From the NCBI RefSeq assembly GCF_016019935.1, contig NZ_JAECMT010000004.1:833-64832 (forward strand): a DNA stretch of 64,000 nucleotides. The letters run 5' to 3'. This stretch comes from Paenibacillus sp. GSMTC-2017. Lineage in GTDB: Bacteria > Bacillota > Bacilli > Paenibacillales > Paenibacillaceae. Each line of letters starts with the position of its first letter. Positions within the stretch are counted from its first letter, which is position 1. The notes below the pieces were generated by a model. It saw only the letters and a list, made by a program, of their open reading frames with translations, searched no databases and was not told the origin of the DNA. The position numbers and the translations under genes were made by a program. Shown piece by piece: positions 54,196 through 63,651 of the stretch.

Positions 54196-54621
54196 ATGAA
54201 CATTGCTTTTTTCTTGCTTCCTAAGCAAGATGTTGTCTGCTTGCCGCACGATGCTACATTAAGGCAGACATTGGAGCGTATGGAATACCATCGCTATACC
54301 GCAGTTCCAATTATTAATGAAGAGGGCGTATATACGGGGACGGTTACGGAAGGCGATCTGTTATGGTTTATGAAAAGTCGTACTGATCTGACCTTTGAAT
54401 CTGCAAATAAAGTGAAGCTCAGTGAAGTGCCGCTGCGAATAAACAACAAGACTGTAAATATAGACGCAACGATGGACGATTTGATCTCACTGACGAAGGT
54501 TCAAAACTTTGTACCTGTTGTGGATGACCGCAATCATTTTATAGGAATTGTACGTCGAAGTGAAATTATTGATTATTGCCAGAAGGGACTATCCCAAAGG
54601 ATCGAAGTATCCGGAGGGTAG
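54196..54621 (+). CDS. darB: CBS-domain protein DarB/CbpB (YkuL-like)
   Basis: 141-aa protein of two CBS domains: HDATLRQTLERMEYHRYTAVPIINEEGVYTGTVTEGDLLWFM and VNIDATMDDLISLTKVQNFVPVVDDRNHFIGIVRRSEIIDYC. It resembles B. subtilis YkuL (DarB), which binds c-di-AMP and, when free, the (p)ppGpp synthetase Rel. The start at ATG 54196 has GGAG 11 nt upstream; GTG 54184 overlaps that site. The position just upstream of gdpP fits a c-di-AMP link. Confidence 0.8.
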   Translation: MNIAFFLLPKQDVVCLPHDATLRQTLERMEYHRYTAVPIINEEGVYTGTVTEGDLLWFMKSRTDLTFESANKVKLSEVPLRINNKTVNIDATMDDLISLTKVQNFVPVVDDRNHFIGIVRRSEIIDYCQKGLSQRIEVSGG

Positions 54622-54672
54622 TCCTTTTCCCTTTCAAGCACACTATAGAGAGACACCTCAATTTGCGTGCGG

Positions 54673-54694
54673 ATTATAGCTTTTGTGCTATAAT
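54673..54694 (+). promoter_or_regulatory. yybS-gdpP promoter with overlapping inverted repeat
   Basis: An extended -10 TGCTATAAT (54686-54694) overlaps a perfect inverted repeat ATTATAGC (54673-54680) / GCTATAAT (54687-54694) with a 6-nt centre. It could be an operator or simply a short hairpin. About 53 nt upstream of the gene. Confidence 0.5.
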
Positions 54695-54746
54695 GATTGA
54701 TGAATATGAGAAACGTAAAAGAATTAATGTGTAAGAGGTGAAAGGA

Positions 54747-55649
54747 TTGAAAACTGGGTTGAAACCAGTGTTATGGAGCGCGGGTGCGTTCTTGCTGTTA
54801 TTGCTGCTTGCTGTGCCTGTATTGAATTTGTTCGCACTATTGCTCATGATGGTACCGTATGTCGTTCTTTACTCTACATTGTCAAGACGGTCATTCCTGC
54901 TACATTTGCTACCTGTGTGGATTCTTGCAGGAGTACTTATCGGACCTGCTGTTCTTATTATCGGATTGTTTTTTGTCGTCCCGTCGATCATAATGGGACA
55001 TTTGTATCGGAAGGGTGTAACGGCTGCCAAAGTAATAAAAATGGTATGTGTCGTCATTTTGGCTCAGCTCATGCTGGAGCTTCTTTTATTCGAGCTAGTG
55101 CTCGATTTGTCGCTTCTTGATGCAATGGGTGACTCTATTCGAACAACCTTTAATGAAATGATGGCTCAGAACATGCTCGTTAAGGAATGGGATTCCACCT
55201 ATACGGAAACCTTGATTGATACGGTCATAAACTTGATCCCAGTTACCTTTATTATCTTGTCGTTCTTTTATACGGTTATTTCCCACTATATTGCTCGAAG
55301 AGCAGTTATTTATAGTGCTCTTGAGGTGCCTGCATTCGCAGAAGCAAAGGATTGGCGCTTGCCCCGAATACTGGTCATTTGTTATTTAATTGCTTATATT
55401 CTCGAAATGTTTATGACGCGGAATAGTGACTCGTTTATATCTTTAGCCATTATGAACCTTGTGCCGCTTCTTCAACTAGTGTTTGCTATTCAAGCGGTAG
55501 GTTTCTTCTTCTTTATTGCTCATCAGAAGAAATGGAACAAAGTAGTGCCTATACTCATAGCTATTCCTGTGCTAATAATACCGCCGTTAAGCTTGATCGG
55601 CGTTCTGGATACTGCTTTTCCGATTCGGAAGTCGTTTACTAAACAATAG
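54747..55649 (+). CDS. yybS: YybS family membrane protein (DUF2232)
   Basis: 300-aa multi-pass protein with about eight helices, the DUF2232 family that precedes gdpP in most Firmicutes. Function unclear; the fold resembles ECF-transporter-like membrane components. The TTG start 54747 has AGAGGTG 6 nt upstream; GTG 54738, inside that site, is less likely. It is followed by gdpP after 18 nt. Confidence 0.9.
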   Translation: MKTGLKPVLWSAGAFLLLLLLAVPVLNLFALLLMMVPYVVLYSTLSRRSFLLHLLPVWILAGVLIGPAVLIIGLFFVVPSIIMGHLYRKGVTAAKVIKMVCVVILAQLMLELLLFELVLDLSLLDAMGDSIRTTFNEMMAQNMLVKEWDSTYTETLIDTVINLIPVTFIILSFFYTVISHYIARRAVIYSALEVPAFAEAKDWRLPRILVICYLIAYILEMFMTRNSDSFISLAIMNLVPLLQLVFAIQAVGFFFFIAHQKKWNKVVPILIAIPVLIIPPLSLIGVLDTAFPIRKSFTKQ

Positions 55650-55667
55650 CACAGGAGCGAGTGGGAA

Positions 55668-57629
55668 ATGCCTAAGTTTCTAGTTTCAAGGTGGCACGGT
55701 ATGCACCATATTGCAGCGATAGTTGTTATGTTGATCCTATCGGCTACGCTGGCATGGTTTCAATGGATAGTTGGTCTCATTGCCCTCGCACTGACGATTG
55801 GTGTTGCGGTATTCAGCTTCTTCGGTGAGAGGGCATTCCGCAAAGATCTGAAGGTGCATCTCAGCACGTTGTCTTTCCGCGTGAAAAAAGGCGGTAACGA
55901 CGTTATCAGCGAGCTTCCGTTCGGAATTATTTTGTATAATGAAGATCGTTCGGTTGAATGGCATAACCCGTACATTGCTGAATTAATGGAACGCGAATCA
56001 GTGATTGGGGTTCCACTTACAGAGCTATTCCCTACGCTTCAGCATGCGAAAGATCGCGAGGGAACGGTGGAAGCATCGATAGGAAACAACATGTATCAGC
56101 TCCTCTTTAAAGCTAAAGAGCGAATCCTGTACGTTAGGAACATTACGGAATTGTGGCAACTTGGCAGAAAATATGATGATGAGAAGTTATCGCTCGGCGT
56201 AGTTATGATCGATAACCTTGAAGAAGTTACGCAAGGTCTTGATGATCATCAGCGAAGCTCGCTGCTATCCAAGGTGACAACAGAAATTACGGAATGGGCG
56301 CAAAAGTATAAGGTGTATTTGAAGCGACTGACGTCAGACCGTTTCCTTCTCGTTACTGATCAGAAGACGCTTCGTCAGCTTGAGCATTCCCGTTTCGTCA
56401 TTCTTGATGAGGTGCGTGAAATAACGGGTGATCACAAAATACCTGTCACACTAAGTATTGGTTTTGCAGCTGCTGCGGAGCATGTGCTAGAGCTTGGCCA
56501 ATGGGCTCATATGAGCCTTGATATTGCATTAGGCCGCGGCGGTGACCAAGCTTCAGTAAAGGTAGGAAGCAGACAAACGTTCTACGGCGGTAAGACGAAT
56601 GCGGTTGAGAAGCGGACACGCGTAAGAGCGCGTGTTGTAGCACATGCGCTACGCGATCTTATTAAAGAAAGCCATAATGTCGTCATTATGGGCCATAAGA
56701 TGCCGGATATGGATGCGATTGGCGCAGCTATCGGTGTGCTAAAGGCAGCGCAGCTATTCGGAAAAGAAGCTTATATTGTACTTGAAGGCGTTAATCCTTC
56801 TATTGAAAAAATGATGCTACTGCTGCGTGAAGATGAGAAACTGTCGAAACGGTTTATCTTGCCTGAACAAGCAGCATCACTATTAACGCCGCAATCGCTA
56901 GTTGTTGTTGTAGATACACATAAAGCATCCTTGGTGAAAGAACCGAAGCTGCTGCAAGGACGAGATCGTATCGTCGTTATCGATCATCATCGCAGAGGCG
57001 AAGAATTTATTAACAACGCTATTCTTGTTTATATGGAGCCGTATGCTTCATCAACATGTGAGCTTGTAACGGAACTGCTGCAGTACATTCATGAACGTGT
57101 GGCATTGGATGTAAGGGAAGCAACTTCGCTGCTTGCAGGGATAACGGTAGATACAAAAAGCTTCTCCCTCCGAACGGGTGCGCGTACGTTCGAGGCAGCT
57201 TCATTCCTTCGCCGTAATGGCGCAGATACGATGATGATTCAGCGTATGTTGCAGGAGGATCTAAGTGAGTACGTAAGCAAGTCGGAAATTATTAAACATG
57301 CACAGATTTTACATGAGCATGTAGCGTTTGCGGTTGTGGAAAGTGGCAAAAAAAATTCTCAGCTGCTTATTGCCCAATCTGCTGACACGCTACTGAACAT
57401 GACCGATATATTAGCATCGTTCGTAGTTGGCGAGAGACCAGATGGGTTAATCGGCATTAGTGCTCGCTCACTTGGTGGGATGAACGTCCAAGTCGTCATG
57501 GAACGTATGGGCGGCGGCGGTCACTTAACGAATGCAGCTGCACAGATGGAAGGCACTGTCGACGATGTGGCAGCAAAGCTTAAAACAGTACTTAAACAAA
57601 TAGAATCGGAAGAGGGGTTATTTGAATGA
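55668..57629 (+). CDS. gdpP: cyclic-di-AMP phosphodiesterase GdpP
   Basis: 653-aa membrane enzyme that hydrolyses c-di-AMP to pApA. Two N-terminal helices (about 10-50), a PAS-like domain (about 85-145), a degenerate GGDEF domain, then the catalytic DHH/DHHA1 module with [36 protein letters not shown] and [26 protein letters not shown]. All metal-binding aspartates and histidines visible are present. In this window c-di-AMP has targets KtrAB and DarB. Its 3' end overlaps rplI by 4 nt. Confidence 0.96.
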   Translation: MPKFLVSRWHGMHHIAAIVVMLILSATLAWFQWIVGLIALALTIGVAVFSFFGERAFRKDLKVHLSTLSFRVKKGGNDVISELPFGIILYNEDRSVEWHNPYIAELMERESVIGVPLTELFPTLQHAKDREGTVEASIGNNMYQLLFKAKERILYVRNITELWQLGRKYDDEKLSLGVVMIDNLEEVTQGLDDHQRSSLLSKVTTEITEWAQKYKVYLKRLTSDRFLLVTDQKTLRQLEHSRFVILDEVREITGDHKIPVTLSIGFAAAAEHVLELGQWAHMSLDIALGRGGDQASVKVGSRQTFYGGKTNAVEKRTRVRARVVAHALRDLIKESHNVVIMGHKMPDMDAIGAAIGVLKAAQLFGKEAYIVLEGVNPSIEKMMLLLREDEKLSKRFILPEQAASLLTPQSLVVVVDTHKASLVKEPKLLQGRDRIVVIDHHRRGEEFINNAILVYMEPYASSTCELVTELLQYIHERVALDVREATSLLAGITVDTKSFSLRTGARTFEAASFLRRNGADTMMIQRMLQEDLSEYVSKSEIIKHAQILHEHVAFAVVESGKKNSQLLIAQSADTLLNMTDILASFVVGERPDGLIGISARSLGGMNVQVVMERMGGGGHLTNAAAQMEGTVDDVAAKLKTVLKQIESEEGLFE

Positions 57630-58069
57630 AAGTAATTTTCTTGCAAGATGTTAAGGGACAAGGGAAAAAGGGGCAAGTTAAGGATCTATCGGAAGGTTAT
57701 GTTCGCAACTTCTTGTTGCCGAAGGGTCTAGCTAAGCTAGCATCTGACGGCAATCTTAAGACGCTTGAATTGCAATCTGCTTCTGAAGAGAAACGTAAAG
57801 CACAAGAAAAAGCTGATGCTCAAGCACTTGGCAAAAAGTTAGAAGAAATGACGATCGTAGTGAAAGCAAAAGCGGGTGAAGGCGGTCGTCTATTCGGCGC
57901 TATTACTAGCAAACAAATTGCTGAAGCACTTGCGGCAAAAGGCATTAAGATTGATAAGCGTAAAATTGAGCTTGAAGATCCAATTCGTACACTCGGTGTT
58001 ACTCAAGTGCCAGTGAAGCTTCACCCTGAAGTAAAAGCAAAACTTAACGTTCAAGCATCGGAAGAATAA
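57626..58069 (+). CDS. rplI: 50S ribosomal protein L9
   Basis: 147-aa L9: [36 protein letters not shown] (N-terminal rRNA-binding part), a long central helix and the C-terminal domain [16 protein letters not shown]...[22 protein letters not shown] overlap with gdpP; conserved order gdpP-rplI-dnaB. Confidence 0.97.
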   Translation: MKVIFLQDVKGQGKKGQVKDLSEGYVRNFLLPKGLAKLASDGNLKTLELQSASEEKRKAQEKADAQALGKKLEEMTIVVKAKAGEGGRLFGAITSKQIAEALAAKGIKIDKRKIELEDPIRTLGVTQVPVKLHPEVKAKLNVQASEE

Positions 58070-58112
58070 TTGAGGCTAGAATGAAAAAGATAGATGAAAG
58101 GAGATGCGCGAA

Positions 58113-59474
58113 TTGAGTATGGATCTAACATTCGATCGGGTTCCCCCGCAAAACCAAAAGGCTGAGCAGGCGGTTATTGGAGCTATCTTACTTCAGCCAG
58201 AAGCACTTATTACCGCAATGGAGCGGGTAAGAAGCGAAGATTTCTATAGCAGCGGCCATCAGAGGATTTATGAGGCGATGATTGAGTTAGGCGAGAACAA
58301 CCAACCGGTCGATCTCGTAACGCTTACGGCGCATCTTCAAGATCAAGGACTGCTAGAGGATATTGGCGGAGTGAGTTATTTATCTAGTCTTGCAAATGCC
58401 GTACCAACTGCTGCAAATGTTGATTATTACGCTCAAATTGTTGAAGAGAAATCAATGCTTCGTCGTTTGATACGTACTGCGACTAATATTGTGACAGAAG
58501 GGTATGCTAACTCTGAGGATGTTGGCGTACTTCTAGGCGAAGCGGAGAAAAAGATTCTTGAAATCGCGAACCGCCGATCCAGTACCGGATTTGTTTCTAT
58601 CCGAGACGTCTTGATGGAAGTGTTCGAGAAAGTCGAATTTTTGTACTCCAATAAGGGCGGAACGTCCGGTATTCCGTCGGGTTTCGTCGATTTGGACAAG
58701 ATGACCGCTGGTTTTCAAAGAAGTGATCTGATTATCGTAGCGGCTCGTCCATCTGTTGGTAAAACCGCATTTGCGCTAAATGTCGCTCAAAATGTTGGCG
58801 TTCGTGCAAAAGAAACAGTCGCTATCTTTAGTCTAGAGATGTCAGCTGCTCAGCTTGTACAACGTATGATCTGTGCGGAAGCGAACGTAGATGCAACAAG
58901 AATGCGTACCGGTAACCTAGAAGGCGACGATTGGGAAAAGCTGACGATGGCGATTGGTGCTTTATCCGAGGCACAAATCTTTATCGATGATACACCAGGC
59001 ATCACCGTAGCTGATATTCGTGCAAAATGCCGTCGACTTAAAAAAGAACGTGGACTTGGCATGATTCTCATCGACTACTTGCAACTGATCTCAGGCCGAG
59101 GTAAAGCTGGCGAAAACCGTCAACAGGAAGTATCCGAAATTTCACGTACACTTAAACAAATTGCTCGTGAACTTGAAGTACCTGTTATCGCACTGTCGCA
59201 GTTAAGCCGTGGTGTTGAGCAACGTCAAGACAAACGCCCGATGATGTCCGATCTACGGGAATCTGGATCGATCGAGCAAGATGCCGATATTGTATCGTTC
59301 TTGTACCGGGATGACTACTATGATAAAGAGTCCGAGAAAAAGAACATCATCGAAATCATCATTGCAAAACAGCGTAACGGACCCGTTGGAACGGTAGAAC
59401 TGGTTTTCCTTAAAAACTACAATAAATTCGTAAGTTTGGACAGAACGCATCATGATCCGTCCCAAGCTTCGTAA
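58113..59474 (+). CDS. dnaB: replicative DNA helicase DnaB/DnaC
   Basis: 453-aa hexameric helicase of the replication fork (called DnaC in B. subtilis). N-terminal domain RVPPQNQKAEQAVIGAILL, linker, RecA-like core with Walker A AARPSVGKTAFALN, IFSLEMSAAQLVQRM, LIDYLQLISGRGK and SQLSRGVEQRQDKRPMMSDLRESGSIEQDADI. The TTG start 58113 has AAGGAG 9 nt upstream and precedes the family start by 2 residues; ATG 58104 overlaps the ribosome-binding site. Confidence 0.97.
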   Translation: MSMDLTFDRVPPQNQKAEQAVIGAILLQPEALITAMERVRSEDFYSSGHQRIYEAMIELGENNQPVDLVTLTAHLQDQGLLEDIGGVSYLSSLANAVPTAANVDYYAQIVEEKSMLRRLIRTATNIVTEGYANSEDVGVLLGEAEKKILEIANRRSSTGFVSIRDVLMEVFEKVEFLYSNKGGTSGIPSGFVDLDKMTAGFQRSDLIIVAARPSVGKTAFALNVAQNVGVRAKETVAIFSLEMSAAQLVQRMICAEANVDATRMRTGNLEGDDWEKLTMAIGALSEAQIFIDDTPGITVADIRAKCRRLKKERGLGMILIDYLQLISGRGKAGENRQQEVSEISRTLKQIARELEVPVIALSQLSRGVEQRQDKRPMMSDLRESGSIEQDADIVSFLYRDDYYDKESEKKNIIEIIIAKQRNGPVGTVELVFLKNYNKFVSLDRTHHDPSQAS

Positions 59475-59477
59475 ATA

Positions 59478-59521
59478 TCCGAACAATTGTATGGGCGTCC
59501 ATGCAATTGTTCGTTTTTCGT
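59478..59521 (+). terminator. yybS-gdpP-rplI-dnaB terminator
   Basis: CGAACAATTG (59480-59489) / CAATTGTTCG (59504-59513) with inner ATGG/CCAT, followed by TTTTTCG. Confidence 0.92.
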
Positions 59522-59574
59522 TTGACTTATGAAAGTGAGACTGCTACACTAAATATGCTGTCTTAAGGCCAAAT

Positions 59575-59640
59575 GAGTGCGAATTTTTGGATTCGTACAA
59601 ACCGCCATGACGGTAATTTTCGATGTTCGTAAACATCGGA
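59575..59640 (+). other. structured purA leader
   Basis: Three small hairpins in a row upstream of purA: GCGAAT/ATTCGT near 59580-59600, CCGCCATGACGG around 59605-59620, and CGATGTT/AACATCG at about 59619-59637, the last ending next to the GGGGG ribosome-binding site. The pattern suggests translational or attenuation control, but no known riboswitch was recognised. Confidence 0.4.
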
Positions 59641-59653
59641 CGGGGGTATGATT

Positions 59654-60937
59654 ATGTCTACGGTTGTTGTTGTTGGTACACAATGGGGAGACGAAGGAAA
59701 AGGCAAAATCACTGACTTCCTTGCAGAGGGAGCTGACGTTGTTGCTCGTTACCAGGGAGGAAACAACGCTGGGCATACTATTCTCATCGATAATAAGAAA
59801 TACAAATTAACGATGATTCCATCAGGCATTTTTAATCATGATAAAACATGCGTAATCGGCAACGGAATGGTTATTAACCCAGAAGCGCTGATTGACGAAA
59901 TTAACTATATTCATGAAAATGGTTTTTCCACAGATAACTTAAAAATTAGTGATCGCGCGCATGTTATTATGCCGTACCACCTTATTCTTGATGCACTGGA
60001 AGAAGATCGTAAGGGCGCTAACAAAATCGGTACAACTCGTAAAGGTATTGGCCCATGTTATATGGACAAAGCAGCCCGCAATGGTATCCGTATTTCTGAT
60101 TTGATGGATGCTGAAGAGTTCGAAACAAGAGTGCGCAGTGTACTCGTTGAGAAAAACTATTTGATCCAACAAGTATATGGCGGAGAAGCGCTTGACGGTG
60201 ACCAAATCGTTAAGGACTACCTTGGTTATGCAGAAATTCTTCGTAAATATGTAACAGATACTTCTGTGATTCTAAATGACGCTATTGACGGCGGCAAAAA
60301 GGTATTATTCGAAGGTGCTCAAGGCGTTATGCTTGATATCGATCAAGGTACGTATCCGTTCGTTACATCGTCCAACCCATCTGCTGGCGGCGTATGTATC
60401 GGTTCTGGCGTAGGTCCTTCCAAGATTGAGCAAGTTATTGGCGTTGCAAAAGCGTACACGACTCGTGTTGGTGATGGTCCGTTCCCTACTGAGCAAGACA
60501 ATGAAATTGGCCAACTTATTCGTGATAAAGGCCATGAGTACGGCACAGTTACTGGTCGTCCACGCCGCGTTGGTTGGTTCGACACCGTTGTTGTCCGCCA
60601 TGCTCGCCGCGTAAGTGGTATTACAGGCTTGTCGCTAAACTCGCTTGACGTGCTAAGTGGTCTTGAGACTGTTAAAATTTGCACAGGCTACGAGTATCGT
60701 GGACAGGTAATCGAACATTACCCAGCAAGTCTTAAAATGTTGTCCGAGTGTACAGCGATTTATGAAGAGTACCCAGGTTGGTCCGAAGATATTACCGGAG
60801 CGAAAAAGCTTGAGGACTTGCCAGCAAATACGCTGAACTACTTGAACCGTGTGTCCGAACTAACTGGCATTCCGATTGCAATCTTCTCAGTTGGCCGTAA
60901 CCGTGAGCAAACAAATCCGGTTCGTCCTATCTATTAA
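59654..60937 (+). CDS. purA: adenylosuccinate synthetase
   Basis: 427-aa GTP-dependent enzyme that converts IMP and aspartate to adenylosuccinate, first step to AMP. Motifs: [20 protein letters not shown] (P-loop), [55 protein letters not shown] and [15 protein letters not shown] 59654 was preferred to 59648 because GGGGG then lies about 7 nt upstream and the start matches the B. subtilis protein. Single-gene unit. Confidence 0.97.
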   Translation: MSTVVVVGTQWGDEGKGKITDFLAEGADVVARYQGGNNAGHTILIDNKKYKLTMIPSGIFNHDKTCVIGNGMVINPEALIDEINYIHENGFSTDNLKISDRAHVIMPYHLILDALEEDRKGANKIGTTRKGIGPCYMDKAARNGIRISDLMDAEEFETRVRSVLVEKNYLIQQVYGGEALDGDQIVKDYLGYAEILRKYVTDTSVILNDAIDGGKKVLFEGAQGVMLDIDQGTYPFVTSSNPSAGGVCIGSGVGPSKIEQVIGVAKAYTTRVGDGPFPTEQDNEIGQLIRDKGHEYGTVTGRPRRVGWFDTVVVRHARRVSGITGLSLNSLDVLSGLETVKICTGYEYRGQVIEHYPASLKMLSECTAIYEEYPGWSEDITGAKKLEDLPANTLNYLNRVSELTGIPIAIFSVGRNREQTNPVRPIY

Positions 60938-60960
60938 TAAATACCATACAGATTGAACAT

Positions 60961-61012
60961 AAAGAGGCTCGGTCCATTGTCGATTAGACATTGGAACGAG
61001 CCTCTTTTTTCT
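60961..61012. terminator. bidirectional terminator between purA and the ger operon
   Basis: AAAGAGGCTCG (60961-60971) / CGAGCCTCTTT (60997-61007) with inner TCCA/TGGA pairing, T run to the right, A run to the left. Serves purA (plus) and gerB (minus). Confidence 0.9.
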
Positions 61013-61022
61013 TAAAGTGCAG

Positions 61023-62162
61023 CTATTGTTGGCCTGCTTGCTGGGTGGAAATATTCGAAGGTTCAGCATGCTCTTTGTTTGAGCTGCCTGAGTTTCGTAC
61101 CATGGCTACTATATACAAAAGCAGGGGTATGACAATGTAGGCGCCAAAGAAGATAAATGACATGTGTGGTGAAGCTGCAAAAAGGTCTGCGATACTCGGT
61201 GTTCCCCAGAAGCATATAGCAATAACGAGCATGCCGACGGGAAAGGCGAGCGGGCGGTAATCGGATAGCTTGAGAAGCTGAGCGATGCCTAACGATAAGG
61301 CATATAGGGTGACAATTGTTCGAATAAACACATTCATAACCCAAAACACCATAATGACCGCATCGAACTGTTCAAGAAAATCAAACATGGACAAGTAGCG
61401 GGCAAGCACCATAAAGGGGTACTCATAAGAAGAAGTCGCAGGTCCAAGAATAAATAGAATCAATAGCATAACAGACGATAGTGTGACGACAGTTGCTAGC
61501 AGTGATTGCAAGCAGCGTTTAGCCGCGTGTTTCACATCTGAGAGGAAAGGGAGAAAAAAGCTGGCGTACACGTACATGGGAAGCCAGATTTGTATATAGA
61601 ACGAGCTTCTTAGCACGGGTGTCATTCCATCATGAAACAATGGCAATACCCGATCCAGTTGCACATCCTTATAGAACGGCAGGAAAAAGGCGACAACAAT
61701 TAGGATAACAAATGGCATGAACAATAAAGAAGCTCTTCCAATGACCTCAACACCTAATCGTACAGCTAGAATGCATACGACAAATAAGGTCGAGATTACA
61801 ACAGCAAGGGGAGTCCTTTTGAAAAAAAACTGGTTCATCAGTTCACCGAATTGCCTGATTTGATTGGCGCTTTGAAGAAGGCAAGTGAGCAGAAATGCTA
61901 CGTTAAGTATCGTGCCCATCCAATTTCCCATAATGGAACGACTGTATTCAATGAGTGACTTCCCAGGATACAGGCGATGCAATGTGCCCAGCATTCCGAT
62001 GAGAGCGAAAGCAGGAATTGAGCCGATTATCGGGGAAAGCCACATATCATTCTCTGCCTGACTATGGGAAAAAGAAGGGGCGCTCATCATAGAAGTTGCG
62101 ATAACCGTCAAATACATAATACATCCAAGCTGCAGAGATGACAGCTTTCCGCGTTCGATCAT
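61023..62162 (-). CDS. germinant receptor B subunit (GerAB/GerKB family)
   Basis: 379-aa membrane protein with about ten helices of the APC-like endospore germination permease family: KLSSLQLGCIMYLTVIATSMMSAP, LHRLYPGKSLIEYSRSIMGNWMGTILNVAFLL, GVEVIGRASLLFMPFVILIV. The B subunit is thought to bind the germinant. ATG with AGGAGG upstream. Last gene of a minus-strand operon A-C-D-like-B; the substrate is not predictable from sequence. Confidence 0.9.
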   Translation of the reverse strand: MIERGKLSSLQLGCIMYLTVIATSMMSAPSFSHSQAENDMWLSPIIGSIPAFALIGMLGTLHRLYPGKSLIEYSRSIMGNWMGTILNVAFLLTCLLQSANQIRQFGELMNQFFFKRTPLAVVISTLFVVCILAVRLGVEVIGRASLLFMPFVILIVVAFFLPFYKDVQLDRVLPLFHDGMTPVLRSSFYIQIWLPMYVYASFFLPFLSDVKHAAKRCLQSLLATVVTLSSVMLLILFILGPATSSYEYPFMVLARYLSMFDFLEQFDAVIMVFWVMNVFIRTIVTLYALSLGIAQLLKLSDYRPLAFPVGMLVIAICFWGTPSIADLFAASPHMSFIFFGAYIVIPLLLYIVAMVRNSGSSNKEHAEPSNISTQQAGQQ

Positions 62163-62189
62163 ACGTGTAACCTCCTCGAATGTATAACG

Positions 62190-62411
62190 TTATTCATGTA
62201 AGCGATAAACCCAATTCGCAAGAGGGTCCATCAATTTAGCAATGAGTTGTGGCGGACCAATTAAATGACTGTTTGTCATAACGACGAAGGAGGCACTTAT
62301 AGCTGCAATCAAGATAACAGTATAGGCGACAACGAGCCGTTTGTTTTTTAGCAAGGGCCGATCAAGAGAAAAGGCAGCGGTGGCTGCTATGACGAGAATG
62401 ATGTAATTCAT
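62190..62411 (-). CDS. small two-helix germinant receptor protein, D-subunit-like
   Basis: 73-aa protein with two membrane helices (about 2-16 and 26-46) and a short C-terminal segment (PPQLIAKLMDPLANWVYRLHE) like the D subunits of germinant receptors (e.g. GerKD). D subunits tune receptor sensitivity. The start ATG 62411 has a distant AAAGGATG; the in-frame extension to 62489 overlaps gerC and has no similarity. Placement between C and B in the operon supports this assignment (inference). Confidence 0.7.
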   Translation of the reverse strand: MNYIILVIAATAAFSLDRPLLKNKRLVVAYTVILIAAISASFVVMTNSHLIGPPQLIAKLMDPLANWVYRLHE

Positions 62412-62442
62412 CGGTAGGGGACATCCTTTCTCAGCTTTCGAT

Positions 62443-63633
62443 TTATTCATCTGTTTCAATTTTGTCCGATATTGATCGGTTCTCCCCAACTAGGCCGATT
62501 CGCTGGATTTTTACATCGATGTGGTACACCGTTTCAACTTTTGGGAAGATTTCATTCCACTGTGCTATATTTTTTTTCCATTCTTTAGGGCAATGACGAG
62601 AAAACTGCTCACCAAAGCCAATTACATCCGTATTAGCTTTCTGTACAGGCTTAATGGAGCTGTCAATTCGACTCGTAAGACTATTTGAAAATTGTTTTTC
62701 CATTTGTTTAAGCACTTTTGGATTCGCCGAATTGAGTTTTGTCGTATTTTCTACCAAGTTCCCAATAGCGTTGATATATAAATGCATTCTCCATTTACCA
62801 CCTTGAACGTCAGGTTTCAAATGTGAATGGATTCGGAAAATGTTGATTGATATTTCACCTATGGTGCCATCCATCATTGTTGTCAGTGTAGATTCTTTTA
62901 CCTCTCTGCGAACCCATATCATTCCTCTAGTATGCTTTACAGGATAGTGATGGTTCATCTTCAGATTTTTGAAGGTGGCAGACCCTGATATAAAAGGGCT
63001 AGGCTTATTGCCACTTGGTTTCATCCGTATAGTAGGGATAATGGCAGTACCAGCCACATCGGACAAGCTGACTATAGTTTCCAAAAGCGTAATGTTGAAC
63101 CCGGTTTGGATGAGTGCCATTTCTCTTAGCACTTCCGCACTGTTGCGCTCGATATTGGGTTTCCACTTCAAGATGCCCTCTGTAGGACCATCGCTAATAT
63201 ATAGATTTGCTCGTTCTCGGGGATGAGGATGCCGGGTAAGGAAATCCAAGGGATCTTTAATGCTGGACTTGGCGAGCTTGTCGCTTATGATAAAGACGTC
63301 TGCTTGCCCCCAGAAAAGCTTGCGCGATAAGAGCTCTTGAAGCTTGGCCGAGGCATCTGCAGAGTCTATGCCAACTGCACTTTCGACAAGGGATTGATTC
63401 AAACCGATGGATGGTTCGGCTCCAAGTGATCCACCTCCTCCGACGGAATTTGCCGGTGCGAATAGTTGAACAGATAACTTGATCTTGTTATCTTCGGTCA
63501 GATCGAATCCAGCGGCTGTCACAATTGCGAGGTCGTTTACCTCAGTCCGGTCCCAGCAGCCGGTTAAGATGAAGAGTCCTAGCGAACACAAAAGCAGGTA
63601 TGCAATTATGCGGAGCGCGAGGGACGTTATCAT
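62443..63633 (-). CDS. germinant receptor C subunit lipoprotein (GerC family)
   Basis: 396-aa Ger(x)C-family lipoprotein. The signal peptide ends with lipobox LTGC (cysteine near 26), followed by the hallmark WDRTEVNDLAIVTAAGFD, RKLFWGQADVFIISDKLAK and the C-terminal domain ending near IDVKIQRIGLVG. It anchors to the outer face of the inner spore membrane with the A and B subunits. AAAGGAG lies 10 nt upstream of its ATG. Confidence 0.93.
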   Translation of the reverse strand: MITSLALRIIAYLLLCSLGLFILTGCWDRTEVNDLAIVTAAGFDLTEDNKIKLSVQLFAPANSVGGGGSLGAEPSIGLNQSLVESAVGIDSADASAKLQELLSRKLFWGQADVFIISDKLAKSSIKDPLDFLTRHPHPRERANLYISDGPTEGILKWKPNIERNSAEVLREMALIQTGFNITLLETIVSLSDVAGTAIIPTIRMKPSGNKPSPFISGSATFKNLKMNHHYPVKHTRGMIWVRREVKESTLTTMMDGTIGEISINIFRIHSHLKPDVQGGKWRMHLYINAIGNLVENTTKLNSANPKVLKQMEKQFSNSLTSRIDSSIKPVQKANTDVIGFGEQFSRHCPKEWKKNIAQWNEIFPKVETVYHIDVKIQRIGLVGENRSISDKIETDE

Positions 63634-63651
63634 CTTTCATTTTCTCCTTTG

